From contig DATKZS010000004.1 in NCBI GenBank assembly GCA_035527835.1, positions 1 to 45,107 of the forward strand: a stretch of DNA of 45,107 nt, read 5' to 3'. The notes under the pieces are model-generated. The model made no database searches. It saw only the letters and a program-made list of their open reading frames with translations, and had not been told where the DNA came from. This stretch comes from DATKZS01 sp035527835 [NCBI: bacterium]. Lineage in GTDB: Bacteria; RBG-13-61-14. How positions within the stretch are numbered: the stretch's first letter is position 1; each line of letters begins with the position of its first letter. A program made the translations under genes and the position numbers. This document shows, one piece after another, positions 29,789-37,466 of the stretch.

Positions 29789-30699
29789 GCGCGCTTCTCG
29801 GCCTCCGAGTGGACGTGGACACACTGCGCGGGACCCGCCGCGGAGTGCCCGAGCTGCTCCGCATCCTGGACCGGCATCAGCTCCGCGCCAGCTTCTTCTT
29901 CTCCGTGGGCCCCGACAACATGGGCCGCAACCTGTGGCGCCTGCTCGATCCCGCGTTCCTCAAAAAGATGCTCCGCTCGCGGGCGCCGTCGCTCTACGGC
30001 TGGGACGTCCTGCTCATGGGCACGGCCTGGCCCGGACTCAAGATCGGGCCCCGCTGCCGCGAGATGATCCGTGACGTTGCCGGCGCGGGCCATGAGATCG
30101 GAGTCCACGCCTGGGACCACTTCACCTGGCAGCACCGGCTCGACCGGCTCTCGGCCCTTCGCATCGCCGCCGAGTCGCTCCGCGCCCACGACCTGATCGC
30201 CGAGATCGCCGGCAAGGCCCCCACCTGCGCGGCCGCCCCCGGCTGGAAGGTGAGCGCCGACATGCTCGAGTTGCGCGACCAGCTCAATTACCGCTACGCC
30301 AGCGACTGCCGCGGCGAGAGCATGTTCCGGCCCGTGGTAAGGTCCCGCGCGCTACGCACGCCCCAGGTCCCCGCCACTCTGCCCACTTTTGACGAGCTCG
30401 TCGGCGCGGGCGCGGTCACGCCGGAGAATTTCAACGCGGCGCTGCTCGGCCTGATCCGGCCGGACGCGCTCAACGTCTATACCATCCATGCCGAGGCCGA
30501 GGGCATCGCGTGCGCCGGGTTGTTCGACCAGCTGCTCGGGTCGTTCGAGGAGCGGGGGTTCCAGGCAGTGCCGCTCGGGTCGCTGCTGCCGGGTGATGCG
30601 GCTGCGCTGCCGGAGGGCACGATCGAGCGCGGAGTGGTGAGCGGGAGGGCGGATTGGGTGTCGGTGCAGGTGAACGGGCGCGAGCAAGGGCGCGGGTGA
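29776..30699 (+). CDS. arnD: ArnD-type deformylase (polysaccharide-deacetylase fold)
   Basis: The ~307-residue protein is very close to ArnD, which removes formyl from 4-deoxy-4-formamido-arabinose on undecaprenyl phosphate. Conserved blocks are LRVDVDTLRGTRRGVPELL, FFFSVGPDNMGRNLWRLL, KKMLRSRAPSLYGWDVLLMG, HAWDHFTWQ, SDCRGESMFRP and YTIHAEAEG. The start is uncertain: GTG 29776 has GGAGG only three bases away, while TTG 29785 forms a TTGA overlap with the arnA stop and has GGAG at ten bases. The reported 3' end lies inside a 29-bp palindrome arm, so the last residues (GREQGRG) are encoded by a repeat, and the tail beyond LPLGSLLPGD is longer than in E. coli. Confidence 0.87.
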   Translation: MQDLSALLGLRVDVDTLRGTRRGVPELLRILDRHQLRASFFFSVGPDNMGRNLWRLLDPAFLKKMLRSRAPSLYGWDVLLMGTAWPGLKIGPRCREMIRDVAGAGHEIGVHAWDHFTWQHRLDRLSALRIAAESLRAHDLIAEIAGKAPTCAAAPGWKVSADMLELRDQLNYRYASDCRGESMFRPVVRSRALRTPQVPATLPTFDELVGAGAVTPENFNAALLGLIRPDALNVYTIHAEAEGIACAGLFDQLLGSFEERGFQAVPLGSLLPGDAAALPEGTIERGVVSGRADWVSVQVNGREQGRG

Positions 30700-30788
30700 G
30701 GGCACCCGCTCCCCCTTGTCTTCACTTTCTTTCTCTTGGTCTTTTTATGAAAAACTATTGACAAGGGGGAGCGGGTGCCCTCACCCGC
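30692..30788. repeat. 29-bp perfect palindrome made of two hairpins
   Basis: The arms 30692-30720 and 30760-30788 are exactly complementary. Each arm also folds on itself: GCGGGTG-AGGG-CACCCGC on the left and GCGGGTG-CCCT-CACCCGC on the right, with complementary loops. The arnD stop codon (30697-30699) lies within the left arm. It probably ends the arn transcript. Confidence 0.85.
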
Positions 30789-30861
30789 GCTTCTTGGCCA
30801 CACCGGCATGCCGGCTTCAGTGCGTTGATATTTTCAACGTGAGGGTTTATTATCGGGTGCG

Positions 30862-31026
30862 ATGAGCGACGAACAAAAATGCGAGCGGTGCGGGGGCGAT
30901 CTGGAGAAGGCATCCGGGTTGTGCCCGGAGTGCGATGAGCGGGCGCCCAAGTGGCTGCTCTGGACGGTTTACGGCCTGATCTTTTTGTTCGTGGTCGGGC
31001 TGATATATCGTCTGATCTGGCCTTGA
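30862..31026 (+). CDS. Zinc-ribbon single-pass membrane microprotein
   Basis: The 54-residue protein begins MSDEQKCERCGGDLEKASGL. It has two CxxC pairs (C7/C10 and C21/C24) forming a compact zinc ribbon, then one transmembrane helix (about 31-50, WLLWTVYGLIFLFVVGLIYR). The ribbon would face the cytoplasm. It lies 48 bases upstream of cstA in the same direction and may be co-transcribed. The ribosome site is poor, and I do not recognise a named family. The intact frame, the regular zinc motif and the clean membrane helix support it as a real gene. Confidence 0.65.
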   Translation: MSDEQKCERCGGDLEKASGLCPECDERAPKWLLWTVYGLIFLFVVGLIYRLIWP

Positions 31027-31074
31027 TCCGTTTTTTCGCCCCGGATCAATGCCGGCGCGGCGGGGACGGGAGAG

Positions 31075-32814
31075 ATGACGGTACTGTTATATCTGGGCGT
31101 GGCGATCGTGGCCTATGTCCTGGCGGGCTGGTTATACGCCGCGTTCCTGGCGCGGAATTTCGGGGAGGACGTAAATAACCCGACCCCCGCCTGCACCTTC
31201 GCGGACGGCCGCGACTTCGTCGCCACCAAGCCTTACGTGCTCTTCGCGCACCACTTCTCAACCATCGCGGGCGCGGGCCCGATCGTGGGCCCGACCATGG
31301 CCATTCTCTACGGCTACCTTCCGGCGTGGGCCTGGGTGGTGCTGGGCGGCATCTTCGTCGGCGCGGTGCACGACTACTCGGCGCTGTTCGTGTGCATGAG
31401 GGAAGGCGGCAAGTCCATGGCCGAAGTCGCGCGCAAGTCGCTGGGCCCGTCCGGCTTCGTGCTCTTCATCCTCTTTACCCTGATCATGCTGGTGCTGGTT
31501 ACGTCCGCCTTCCTCTCCATGGTCGCGGTGTCGCTGACCTCGCTGTGGCCCCTGGCCAAGCTCGGTCTCGCCGAGGGCCAGACCCTGCTCCACACCGAGG
31601 TCGTTGACGGCGTGGTCAACGGCCGCATCGGCGGCATCGCGTCCACGTCGGTGGTAATCATCACGGTGTTCTCGCCGGTGCTGGGATGGCTGATCTACAA
31701 AAAGAACATCACGGGGAAGGTGGCCTATCCGCTGGCCACGGCGGTGTGCGTGGGCTCGATCCTCGCCGGCATAGCGTTCCCCGTGATGCTCTCCGCGAAC
31801 GCCTGGACCGTGATCATCTCCATTTACGTGTTCTTCGCCGCGGGCGTGCCGGTGTGGATCATCCTCCAGCCGCGCGACTTCATCAACGTGCAGATCCTTT
31901 ACGCGGGCATCGCCATCCTGTTGATCTCCCTCTTGATCGGGGGCGTGTCCGGCGCGGCGCTGGCCATGCCGGCGTTCAACATCGCGGAGGGCGTGAAGAA
32001 CATCGGCTTCATCTGGCCCATGATGTTCATCATGATCGCGTGCGGCGCCATCTCGGGCTTCCACTCGCTGGTCGCGGGCGGGACCACGGGCAAGCAGCTC
32101 GCCAATGAGTGCGACGCGCGGCGGATCGGCTATAACGCCATGCTGCTCGAGTCCCTGCTCGCGGTGTGCGTGCTGCTGGCGCTGGGGATCGGGCTCGGGT
32201 TCGACGACTACAAGGCCATTGTATGGCCGGCGGCCGGGTCGGGGTTGAAGTCCAACCCGGTGCTGGCCTTCAGCCTGGCGGCCGGGCATCTGGTGCACAC
32301 CTCACTCCATATTCCGATGGACGTGGGCACGGTGATCGGGGTGCTGATGGTGGAGGGGTTCGTCATCACCACGCTGGACTCGGCCATCCGCCTCAACCGG
32401 TACCTGTTCGAGGAATTGTGGGCCATCATGTTCAAGAACCCGCCGGCCATCCTCAAGAACTCCTGGTTCAACTCCGGCCTGTCAGTCGCGCTGATGTGGG
32501 TCCTGGCCTATAGCAACGCCTTCAGCCTGCTCTGGCCCATCTTCGGGGCCGCCAACCAGCTCCTGGCCGCGCTGGCGCTCGTCACCATCACGGTCTGGCT
32601 CATGGCCGCGGGCAAGCGCTACGTGTTCGCGCTCGCGCCGGCCATTTTCATGATGGTCACCACGCTGGCCTCCCTCGTCATCCTGTTGGAGACCTATTTC
32701 GCCAAGAAGAGTTACACCCTGATCGTGACCGACTTCCTGCTCCTCGCGCTCTCGGTCGGGGTCATCGTCCTGATGGTCCGCAAGATCGGGTGGCGGATGA
32801 AAACCGCCGGATGA
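31075..32814 (+). CDS. cstA: Carbon starvation protein CstA-family transporter
   Basis: The 579-residue membrane protein has about 16 hydrophobic segments. Family landmarks are NPTPACTFADGRDFVATKPYV and FAHHFSTIAGAGPIVGP near the N-terminus, GAVHDYSALFVCMREGGKSM, IACGAISGFHSLVAGGTTGK, and FGAANQLLAALALVTITVW near the C-terminus. CstA relatives take up pyruvate or peptides, often during carbon limitation. The length is that of the shorter CstA form found in many anaerobes. GGGAGAG lies just before the ATG. It is followed by a palindromic repeat and dedA. A link to the PFOR enzyme through pyruvate is an inference. Confidence 0.92.
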   Translation: MTVLLYLGVAIVAYVLAGWLYAAFLARNFGEDVNNPTPACTFADGRDFVATKPYVLFAHHFSTIAGAGPIVGPTMAILYGYLPAWAWVVLGGIFVGAVHDYSALFVCMREGGKSMAEVARKSLGPSGFVLFILFTLIMLVLVTSAFLSMVAVSLTSLWPLAKLGLAEGQTLLHTEVVDGVVNGRIGGIASTSVVIITVFSPVLGWLIYKKNITGKVAYPLATAVCVGSILAGIAFPVMLSANAWTVIISIYVFFAAGVPVWIILQPRDFINVQILYAGIAILLISLLIGGVSGAALAMPAFNIAEGVKNIGFIWPMMFIMIACGAISGFHSLVAGGTTGKQLANECDARRIGYNAMLLESLLAVCVLLALGIGLGFDDYKAIVWPAAGSGLKSNPVLAFSLAAGHLVHTSLHIPMDVGTVIGVLMVEGFVITTLDSAIRLNRYLFEELWAIMFKNPPAILKNSWFNSGLSVALMWVLAYSNAFSLLWPIFGAANQLLAALALVTITVWLMAAGKRYVFALAPAIFMMVTTLASLVILLETYFAKKSYTLIVTDFLLLALSVGVIVLMVRKIGWRMKTAG

Positions 32815-32876
32815 CGTGATATGATCCGCTTATCTGGCCGGCGTGAATTACACGGAGCGTCCGCTTAGAGGATTTG

Positions 32877-32958
32877 GAGACAGGATTAACAGGATTTACA
32901 GGATGTTCGGAATAGTCCCTAAGTCTTTTCATCCCGTTGATCCTGTTAATCCTGTCTC
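32877..32958. repeat. ACAGGATTAACAGGAT palindrome, copy 1
   Basis: The arms 32877-32905 and 32930-32958 are inverted repeats matching 26/29, built of the word ACAGGATT with variations. The loop between them differs from that of copy 2 at 35224-35307. It lies between cstA and dedA. Confidence 0.75.
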
Positions 32959-33003
32959 TCGAAATTTTCATCATTCCCGGTTTCCGATGGGCAAGGAGAA
33001 AGA

Positions 33004-33669
33004 ATGGATCTGATTAATCTGTTCCTGGATTACTTCCTGCACCTGGACGTGCACCTGAACGAGGTGATCCGGAATTACGGGACCTGGACGTACCTGTTGC
33101 TTTTCATCATCATCTTTTGCGAGACGGGCTTGGTGGCCACGCCGATCCTGCCCGGCGACTCTCTGCTGTTCACGGCGGGTGCGCTGGCGGCCACGGAGGG
33201 CTCGCCGCTCCGGCCCGAGTTGCTGTTCCTGCTCCTGAGCGTGGCCGCGGTGGGGGGCGACACGGTGAATTACTGGATCGGCCACCTTGTCGGCCCCAAG
33301 GTGTTCACGCGGGAGAAGTCGCTCTTTTTCAGGAAGGAGTACCTGGACCGCACGCACCGTTTTTATGAGCGTTACGGCGGCAAGACCATCATCATCGCCC
33401 GGTTCATCCCGATCATCCGGACCTTCGCGCCGTTCGTGGCCGGGATCGGGAGCATGACCTACTTGAAGTTCATCAGCTACAACGTGGTCGGCGGCGTGGC
33501 CTGGATCGCGACCTTCATCTTCGGCGGCTACTACTTCGGCAACATCCCGCTGGTCAAGAAAAACTTCACCTTCGTCATCATGGCCATCATTGTGATCTCG
33601 GTGATGCCTCCGGTGATCGAGTACCTGAGGCAGCGTTACGGCGGCGAAAAAGAGGAAGGCCCGGCCTGA
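33004..33669 (+). CDS. dedA: DedA family inner-membrane protein
   Basis: The 221-residue protein has the DedA/SNARE-associated domain: an early re-entrant region [20 protein letters not shown] (with Glu and the Pro-Gly-Asp turn), [18 protein letters not shown], then the [23 protein letters not shown] block with two Arg, and three further membrane segments. DedA proteins are linked to lipid-carrier (undecaprenyl phosphate) recycling and proton-driven lipid scrambling. AAGGAG five bases before the ATG supports the start. Many envelope-glycan genes in the window use undecaprenyl phosphate, which fits. Confidence 0.92.
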   Translation: MDLINLFLDYFLHLDVHLNEVIRNYGTWTYLLLFIIIFCETGLVATPILPGDSLLFTAGALAATEGSPLRPELLFLLLSVAAVGGDTVNYWIGHLVGPKVFTREKSLFFRKEYLDRTHRFYERYGGKTIIIARFIPIIRTFAPFVAGIGSMTYLKFISYNVVGGVAWIATFIFGGYYFGNIPLVKKNFTFVIMAIIVISVMPPVIEYLRQRYGGEKEEGPA

Positions 33670-33698
33670 ACAAAGGCGCCCGCTTCAATTGATCCGTC

Positions 33699-34361
33699 TC
33701 ACTCCCGGTCCTCGCCCGCGGGCTTGTCAATCAGGATCTGGATGCGGCGCGCGGCTTGGGTGCCCTTCAAGGAATCCACCATGGCCGCGATGGTCTTGAG
33801 AAAGAAGTCCTTGATAAACGGCTTGATCATGATCTTTCTGCCGTTCACGTCGAGCCGCACGTCGCGCTTCGGGCCCAGCCGCTTGATGTAGCCTTCCAAT
33901 AGATCGGCGATGGCCGGGACCTGCTCAAAGGAAAACACCGGGACCTTGCTCTTGGCCGGGAGGTCCGTGACCAGGCCGATCAGCCCCTTTTGGTCCGGGA
34001 GCTTCGCGGAAACGTTCTTGCGCGCCACGCCGATCCTGGGGATCGCGGCGTCGCCGAAGCCTTCCACCAGCACCAGGTCCACTTCCGGAAACAGTCTTAG
34101 CGCGATGTCCTCCGGCGACCACTGCTCATCGGAGGGCATGATCACCGCGACCTTGTCCGGCGACGCCAGCGATACGGCCGCGGCGCCGGCCTCGTAGTAC
34201 ATCATGCTGTCCTTGCCCGGCCGGTCCACGTCCACCTGGTGCCGCGTGTGCTTGATGGCGGCCACCTTGTATCCGCGCTGTTTCAGCTCGGAGATGAGCT
34301 TGACGGCCAGCGCGGTCTTGCCGGAGCCGGAGGGGCCGGTGATGCCGATGATGGGGATCAT
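33699..34361 (-). CDS. mobB: MobB-type molybdopterin-guanine dinucleotide protein
   Basis: The 220-residue GTP-binding protein has P-loop GPSGSGKTA (9-17), AAIKHTRHQVDVDRPGKDSM (typical MobB His/Asp region) and DLVLVEGFGDAAIPRI. MobB helps MobA attach GMP to molybdopterin for molybdo- or tungstoenzymes. The C-terminal ~80 residues add a small domain (DVRLDVNGRKIMIKPFIKDF) that is common in deltaproteobacterial members. AAAGGAGG seven bases before the ATG and an ATGA overlap with the upstream phosphoribosyltransferase show tight coupling. No mobA is present in the window. Confidence 0.88.
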   Translation of the reverse strand: MIPIIGITGPSGSGKTALAVKLISELKQRGYKVAAIKHTRHQVDVDRPGKDSMMYYEAGAAAVSLASPDKVAVIMPSDEQWSPEDIALRLFPEVDLVLVEGFGDAAIPRIGVARKNVSAKLPDQKGLIGLVTDLPAKSKVPVFSFEQVPAIADLLEGYIKRLGPKRDVRLDVNGRKIMIKPFIKDFFLKTIAAMVDSLKGTQAARRIQILIDKPAGEDRE

Positions 34362-34900
34362 CCTGGGCCCTCCTTTCCGGCGCGGCGGGGCGGCCGGGCA
34401 TCCGGTCCGTCCGATGGTTTCCGGCCTCCCGTCTCCTCCCGCTCGATCATCCAGGGGAACACGGCGCGGCCGGGGAAATAGGAGGCCACGTAATCGGGCT
34501 CGTAGGCCCCGGTCTGGACCAGGACCGCGGTGACGATCCTGGTGGGCTGGTGGGCCTTGATGGCCCTGATCGCGGCCTTCATGGTCTCGCCGGACAGGGA
34601 GGCGTCGTCAACCAGGAGCACGACCTTGCCCTCCAGATGCGCGGTGGGCGGGACCAGGAGCTTCGAGTGCTTGCGCACCACCCGGGCGTTGACGCGGCGC
34701 GAGAACTTGATGGGGAAGAAGTCGCGGCCGAGGATGGTGGCGATGGTCGCGCCCACGATCACGCCGCCGTGGGCGATGCCGACCACCGTCTGGGGCACGC
34801 AGTCCTTCCCGAGCTTGTTCGCCAGCATCCGGCAGAGGCGGGAGTACTCGTCCCAGTCAATCCTGCGCACCTTCTTGGCGTCCGGTCCCGGGTCCGTCAT
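34358..34900 (-). CDS. Phosphoribosyltransferase family protein
   Basis: The ~180-residue protein has a type I phosphoribosyltransferase fold. The PRPP loop is VVLLVDDASLSGETM, and PPi-binding residues are in GIAHGGVIVGATIATILG. Xanthine/hypoxanthine-type enzymes and PRT-like regulators look similar. Ser in place of the usual Thr in the loop and the lack of a clear base-binding hood leave the base unknown. The start may be GTG 34909 or ATG 34900; I chose the ATG. The C-terminal ~25 residues are Arg/Gly/Pro-rich and may be disordered. Its stop overlaps mobB as ATGA, and a 74-residue gene follows on the other side. Confidence 0.8.
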   Translation of the reverse strand: MTDPGPDAKKVRRIDWDEYSRLCRMLANKLGKDCVPQTVVGIAHGGVIVGATIATILGRDFFPIKFSRRVNARVVRKHSKLLVPPTAHLEGKVVLLVDDASLSGETMKAAIRAIKAHQPTRIVTAVLVQTGAYEPDYVASYFPGRAVFPWMIEREETGGRKPSDGPDARPPRRAGKEGPG

Positions 34901-34916
34901 GGGCCTCACCTTTCCT

Positions 34917-35141
34917 TTAAAAACCGGGCTTGCGGCGGGACTCTTCCGCGTCCGGCGCCGGGCCGATCACGAGGATCTTGTCGAGCGGCAGCGCGATCTC
35001 CCGGCCATCGCCGTCCGTGAACACCGCGAAGTCTTCGCCCAGCTCCCGGAGCACGCCCTCGAAATAGACCTCCTTGGGCATCCCCGCCCGGGTCACTCCC
35101 ATCTTCTGTCCGGTCTTGTCCGCCAGATACGATTTCATCAT
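34917..35141 (-). CDS. 74-residue small protein, possibly Sm-like fold
   Basis: It begins MMKSYLADKTGQKMGVTRAG. The core (about 25-58, with FEGVLRELGEDFAVFTDGDG then EIALPLDKILVIG) alternates strands in the way of an Sm/Hfq-like small barrel, with a charged disordered tail. There is no membrane segment or Cys. AAGGG lies four to seven bases before the two possible ATGs. It is the first gene of a run with the phosphoribosyltransferase and mobB. The function is not recognised, and the Sm-like suggestion rests on the strand pattern only. Confidence 0.65.
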   Translation of the reverse strand: MMKSYLADKTGQKMGVTRAGMPKEVYFEGVLRELGEDFAVFTDGDGREIALPLDKILVIGPAPDAEESRRKPGF

Positions 35142-35170
35142 GAATCCCTTGTTATCAAGCGCAACATGAA

Positions 35171-35190
35171 GGGCGCGGAATTCCGCGCCC
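35171..35190. repeat. Perfect 20-bp palindrome
   Basis: GGGCGCGGAATTCCGCGCCC is self-complementary over its whole length. On the plus strand CTTTATTTCTTT follows, which makes it terminator-like in that direction. No plus-strand gene close upstream needs it. Confidence 0.6.
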
Positions 35191-35223
35191 CTTTATTTCT
35201 TTGCCCCATTCAGAAAATATTCA

Positions 35224-35307
35224 GACAGGATTAACAGGATTTACAGGATTTTCGGAAGAAGCCGCTTGCCGTTTTTTCTTCATCCCGTAAATCCCGTTAA
35301 TCCTGTC
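35224..35307. repeat. ACAGGATTAACAGGAT palindrome, copy 2
   Basis: The arms 35224-35249 and 35282-35307 match 24/26. Both mismatches become G.U pairs in a minus-strand transcript, so RNA from the LCP gene upstream would pair along the full arm. It lies just after the LCP gene and probably marks its transcript end. Confidence 0.75.
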
Positions 35308-35385
35308 GCGAAAAATTTTCATAATTTCGGGACGCCTCGCAGCGTGAGGAGCTGCTAATAAGGATGCTTCCTGAATCCGGGATTG

Positions 35386-37302
35386 TCAAGGATTGCGCGA
35401 CGCGGCCTCCGCCCGGGCCACGATCTCGTCAAAGCTGTGGTGGGAGCTGGCGTTGAAGAAGTACACCCCGCCTTCCTCCTCGCCGCCTTCCTCCTCGCCG
35501 CCTCCCTCCAGCCCGCCCCTGCCGGTGACCTGGGCCAGGGTCATGTCGCGCACGTTGTAATCGCGGAAGGCATAGGCCAGGAGCTGGGCCTCCTCGTAGG
35601 TCATGTCCGTGTCCACCGCGGAGATGCCCTGCTTGAGCGCCATGTCCAGCATGGACTTCTTCACCGCGGCCACCGTGCCCTGGCTTTGCCGCGCCTCGTT
35701 GTACATGCGCATGAACTCGCCCGCGGCGTAACGCAGGAAGGTCTGCTGCCGCTCGATGCGGTGGAAATCGCTCCGCGCGAACGAGCGCTTGCGCAGGTGC
35801 CAGAACAGCTCTTTTTCCGAGAAGCCGTTGTAATCCAGGCCCATTCCCTTGAACAGGGCGATGCACTCCTTGGCGCCCTTCCAGTCCGCCACCACCGTGC
35901 GGTGGATGGGCACGCCCAGGAAGCTCTCGATCACGCGGCGCGACATCTTCTCGCGGCCGTACGCGTAAGCCGAGTTGATCTTGCGCGAGCCGCGGCCCGG
36001 GACCCGCACCTTGGTGTCGCGGGGGATGCTCACCACCCGCACCCGCCGCGCGATGAAATCGAGCTGAACCACCGCGATCACGTCGGAGTTCGCCGGCTTG
36101 CGCTTCAGCACGTCGTCGGGGATGGCCGCGCCGGTGGCCAGGATGCCCTTGCGGTCGCGCCGGTCCAGGCCCAGGAGCAGGATGTTGAACTTCTCCGGGA
36201 ACTGCGGCAGGTCCGCGGCCGCCTGATGCATCAGGTCCTCGGCGGAGGCCGGCCACTCGATCTCGGGCGCGGGTATGCAATCGCCGTCCGCCGGCGGATT
36301 CGCCGCGGCCGAGTCGCCGGAAAGGCACCGGGGCGCTACGGGCGCCGATGCGGCGGCGGGGGATTCCGGCGCGGCCGCGCGGGCGACGTCCTCCCCCGGG
36401 GGCGCGGCGGGGGCCGGCGCCGGAGCGGAAGGTTCAGGCGCGCTTTCCGGCTCTCCTTCCGAGTCGCCCCCGGCTTGGGCCGAGTCGCCTCCGGCTTGGG
36501 CCGAGTCGCCTCCGGCTTGGGCCGAGTCGCCCCCGGCTTGGGCCGAGTCGCCCCCGGCTTGGGCCGAGTCGCCCCCGGCTTGGGCGGCGGCCAGCGCCGC
36601 CTGTTTCGGGTCCTGGCCGCGGACGACCAGCGGGAACACGCCGTCGCCCTCGTTTTCATCCGGGGCCGGCTCTTCAGCGGCCGAGGTATCGGTCTGGGGG
36701 GCGGGCGCCGGCTGTTTTTCCTCGCGGACCGCCGCCCTGGGAAACGGGTTATCGGAGGGGAGCAGGTGCCACGTCGGCTTTTGCTCTTCCGCGGGGCCGC
36801 CGCGATATTGGATGGTCACGGGACCGGCTTGCGCCTCCGGGGGCGGGGCCTCACGCCCGATGCGGGCTGATTTCGCCGCCTGGCCGCGTGGCGCCGCGCG
36901 AGGGGCCGTGGCATCCCTTGCTTTAGGCGCGGCGGGAGGCGGGGCGGGGGCCGTTGCCGGAGCCGGCGCGCGGGCGGGAGCGGGGAGAGCGGCCGGCCGG
37001 GGCGCCGGGGCGCTTTGCGTCTCGAGCTGGAAGCTCACGAAGCCGGCGCCGGAATAGACCTCGATCTTGCGGGTGGACTCCTTGAAGCCAGGCTTGCTGA
37101 TGGTGATTTCGTGGACGCCGGGGCGGACGCTGAGCCTAAGCGGCGTCTTGACGTTAAGCCGCTCGCCGTCGAGCATGACGCTGGCGCCCACGGGATCGCT
37201 CTGCACCGTGAGCTGGACCGGCGGCGCCGACCAGGCCCTTGCCGCGCACAAAAGCAGAGCGGCCAGGGCCCCTAAAACCATTTTGCGGCACAACGGTTTC
37301 AT
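35386..37302 (-). CDS. PEGA-LCP (LytR-CpsA-Psr) envelope protein with tandem repeat linker
   Basis: The 638-residue protein has a signal sequence (about 1-25, MVLGALAALLLCAARAWSA core) and a PEGA domain (about 30-95, SDPVGASVMLDGE). A long Pro/Ala-rich linker follows, with six AQAGGDS units (about 239-280). The LCP domain spans about 370-540: NILLLGLDRRD, NSDVIAVVQLD, SIPRDTKVRV and KINSAYAYGRE. LCP enzymes transfer lipid-linked glycans to the cell wall or other acceptors; the PEGA domain and linker may reach the wall or surface. A further Glu/Gly-rich stretch (EEEGGEEEGG) lies near the C-terminus. AAGGA seven bases before ATG 37302 and a TTGACA promoter upstream support the start. The classic membrane anchor is replaced by the signal sequence. 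Confidence 0.85.
   Translation of the reverse strand: MKPLCRKMVLGALAALLLCAARAWSAPPVQLTVQSDPVGASVMLDGERLNVKTPLRLSVRPGVHEITISKPGFKESTRKIEVYSGAGFVSFQLETQSAPAPRPAALPAPARAPAPATAPAPPPAAPKARDATAPRAAPRGQAAKSARIGREAPPPEAQAGPVTIQYRGGPAEEQKPTWHLLPSDNPFPRAAVREEKQPAPAPQTDTSAAEEPAPDENEGDGVFPLVVRGQDPKQAALAAAQAGGDSAQAGGDSAQAGGDSAQAGGDSAQAGGDSAQAGGDSEGEPESAPEPSAPAPAPAAPPGEDVARAAAPESPAAASAPVAPRCLSGDSAAANPPADGDCIPAPEIEWPASAEDLMHQAAADLPQFPEKFNILLLGLDRRDRKGILATGAAIPDDVLKRKPANSDVIAVVQLDFIARRVRVVSIPRDTKVRVPGRGSRKINSAYAYGREKMSRRVIESFLGVPIHRTVVADWKGAKECIALFKGMGLDYNGFSEKELFWHLRKRSFARSDFHRIERQQTFLRYAAGEFMRMYNEARQSQGTVAAVKKSMLDMALKQGISAVDTDMTYEEAQLLAYAFRDYNVRDMTLAQVTGRGGLEGGGEEEGGEEEGGVYFFNASSHHSFDEIVARAEAASRNP
36461..36586 (-). 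repeat. 21-bp minisatellite, six units, inside the LCP gene
   Basis: Six head-to-tail 21-base units encode AQAGGDS. Units differ only at one position (CCC or CCT in the Gly codon), so expansion or contraction keeps the frame. The pattern of the variant base (C, T, T, C, C, C) suggests recent unit duplication. Confidence 0.9.
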
Positions 37303-37347
37303 GAGGCCTTCCTTGCTTAAACGCCGATTCGATACCAACCGCAAATA

Positions 37348-37376
37348 TACATACCTTCAACCCGGGGTTTTGTCAA
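37348..37376 (-). promoter_or_regulatory. Candidate promoter of the LCP gene
   Basis: On the minus strand a perfect TTGACA (37376-37371) is followed after 17 bases by TATGTA (37353-37348), about 45 bases before the ATG. The -10 box is weak, but the AT-rich patch stands out from GC-rich flanks. Confidence 0.5.
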
Positions 37377-37466
37377 GCCGCGCGGGCGGGCCGCGGGCGG
37401 GGTGGACGGGCGGACGCGGAGGCGCCCGCGGGGGCGCCGACGCCCCTGCCCGGCGCGGGCGGGGTG

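Noticed and set aside
36461-36586. Direct repeats resembling a CRISPR array
   Set aside because: The units are contiguous 21-base tandem copies without spacers, in frame within a coding region; this is a minisatellite.
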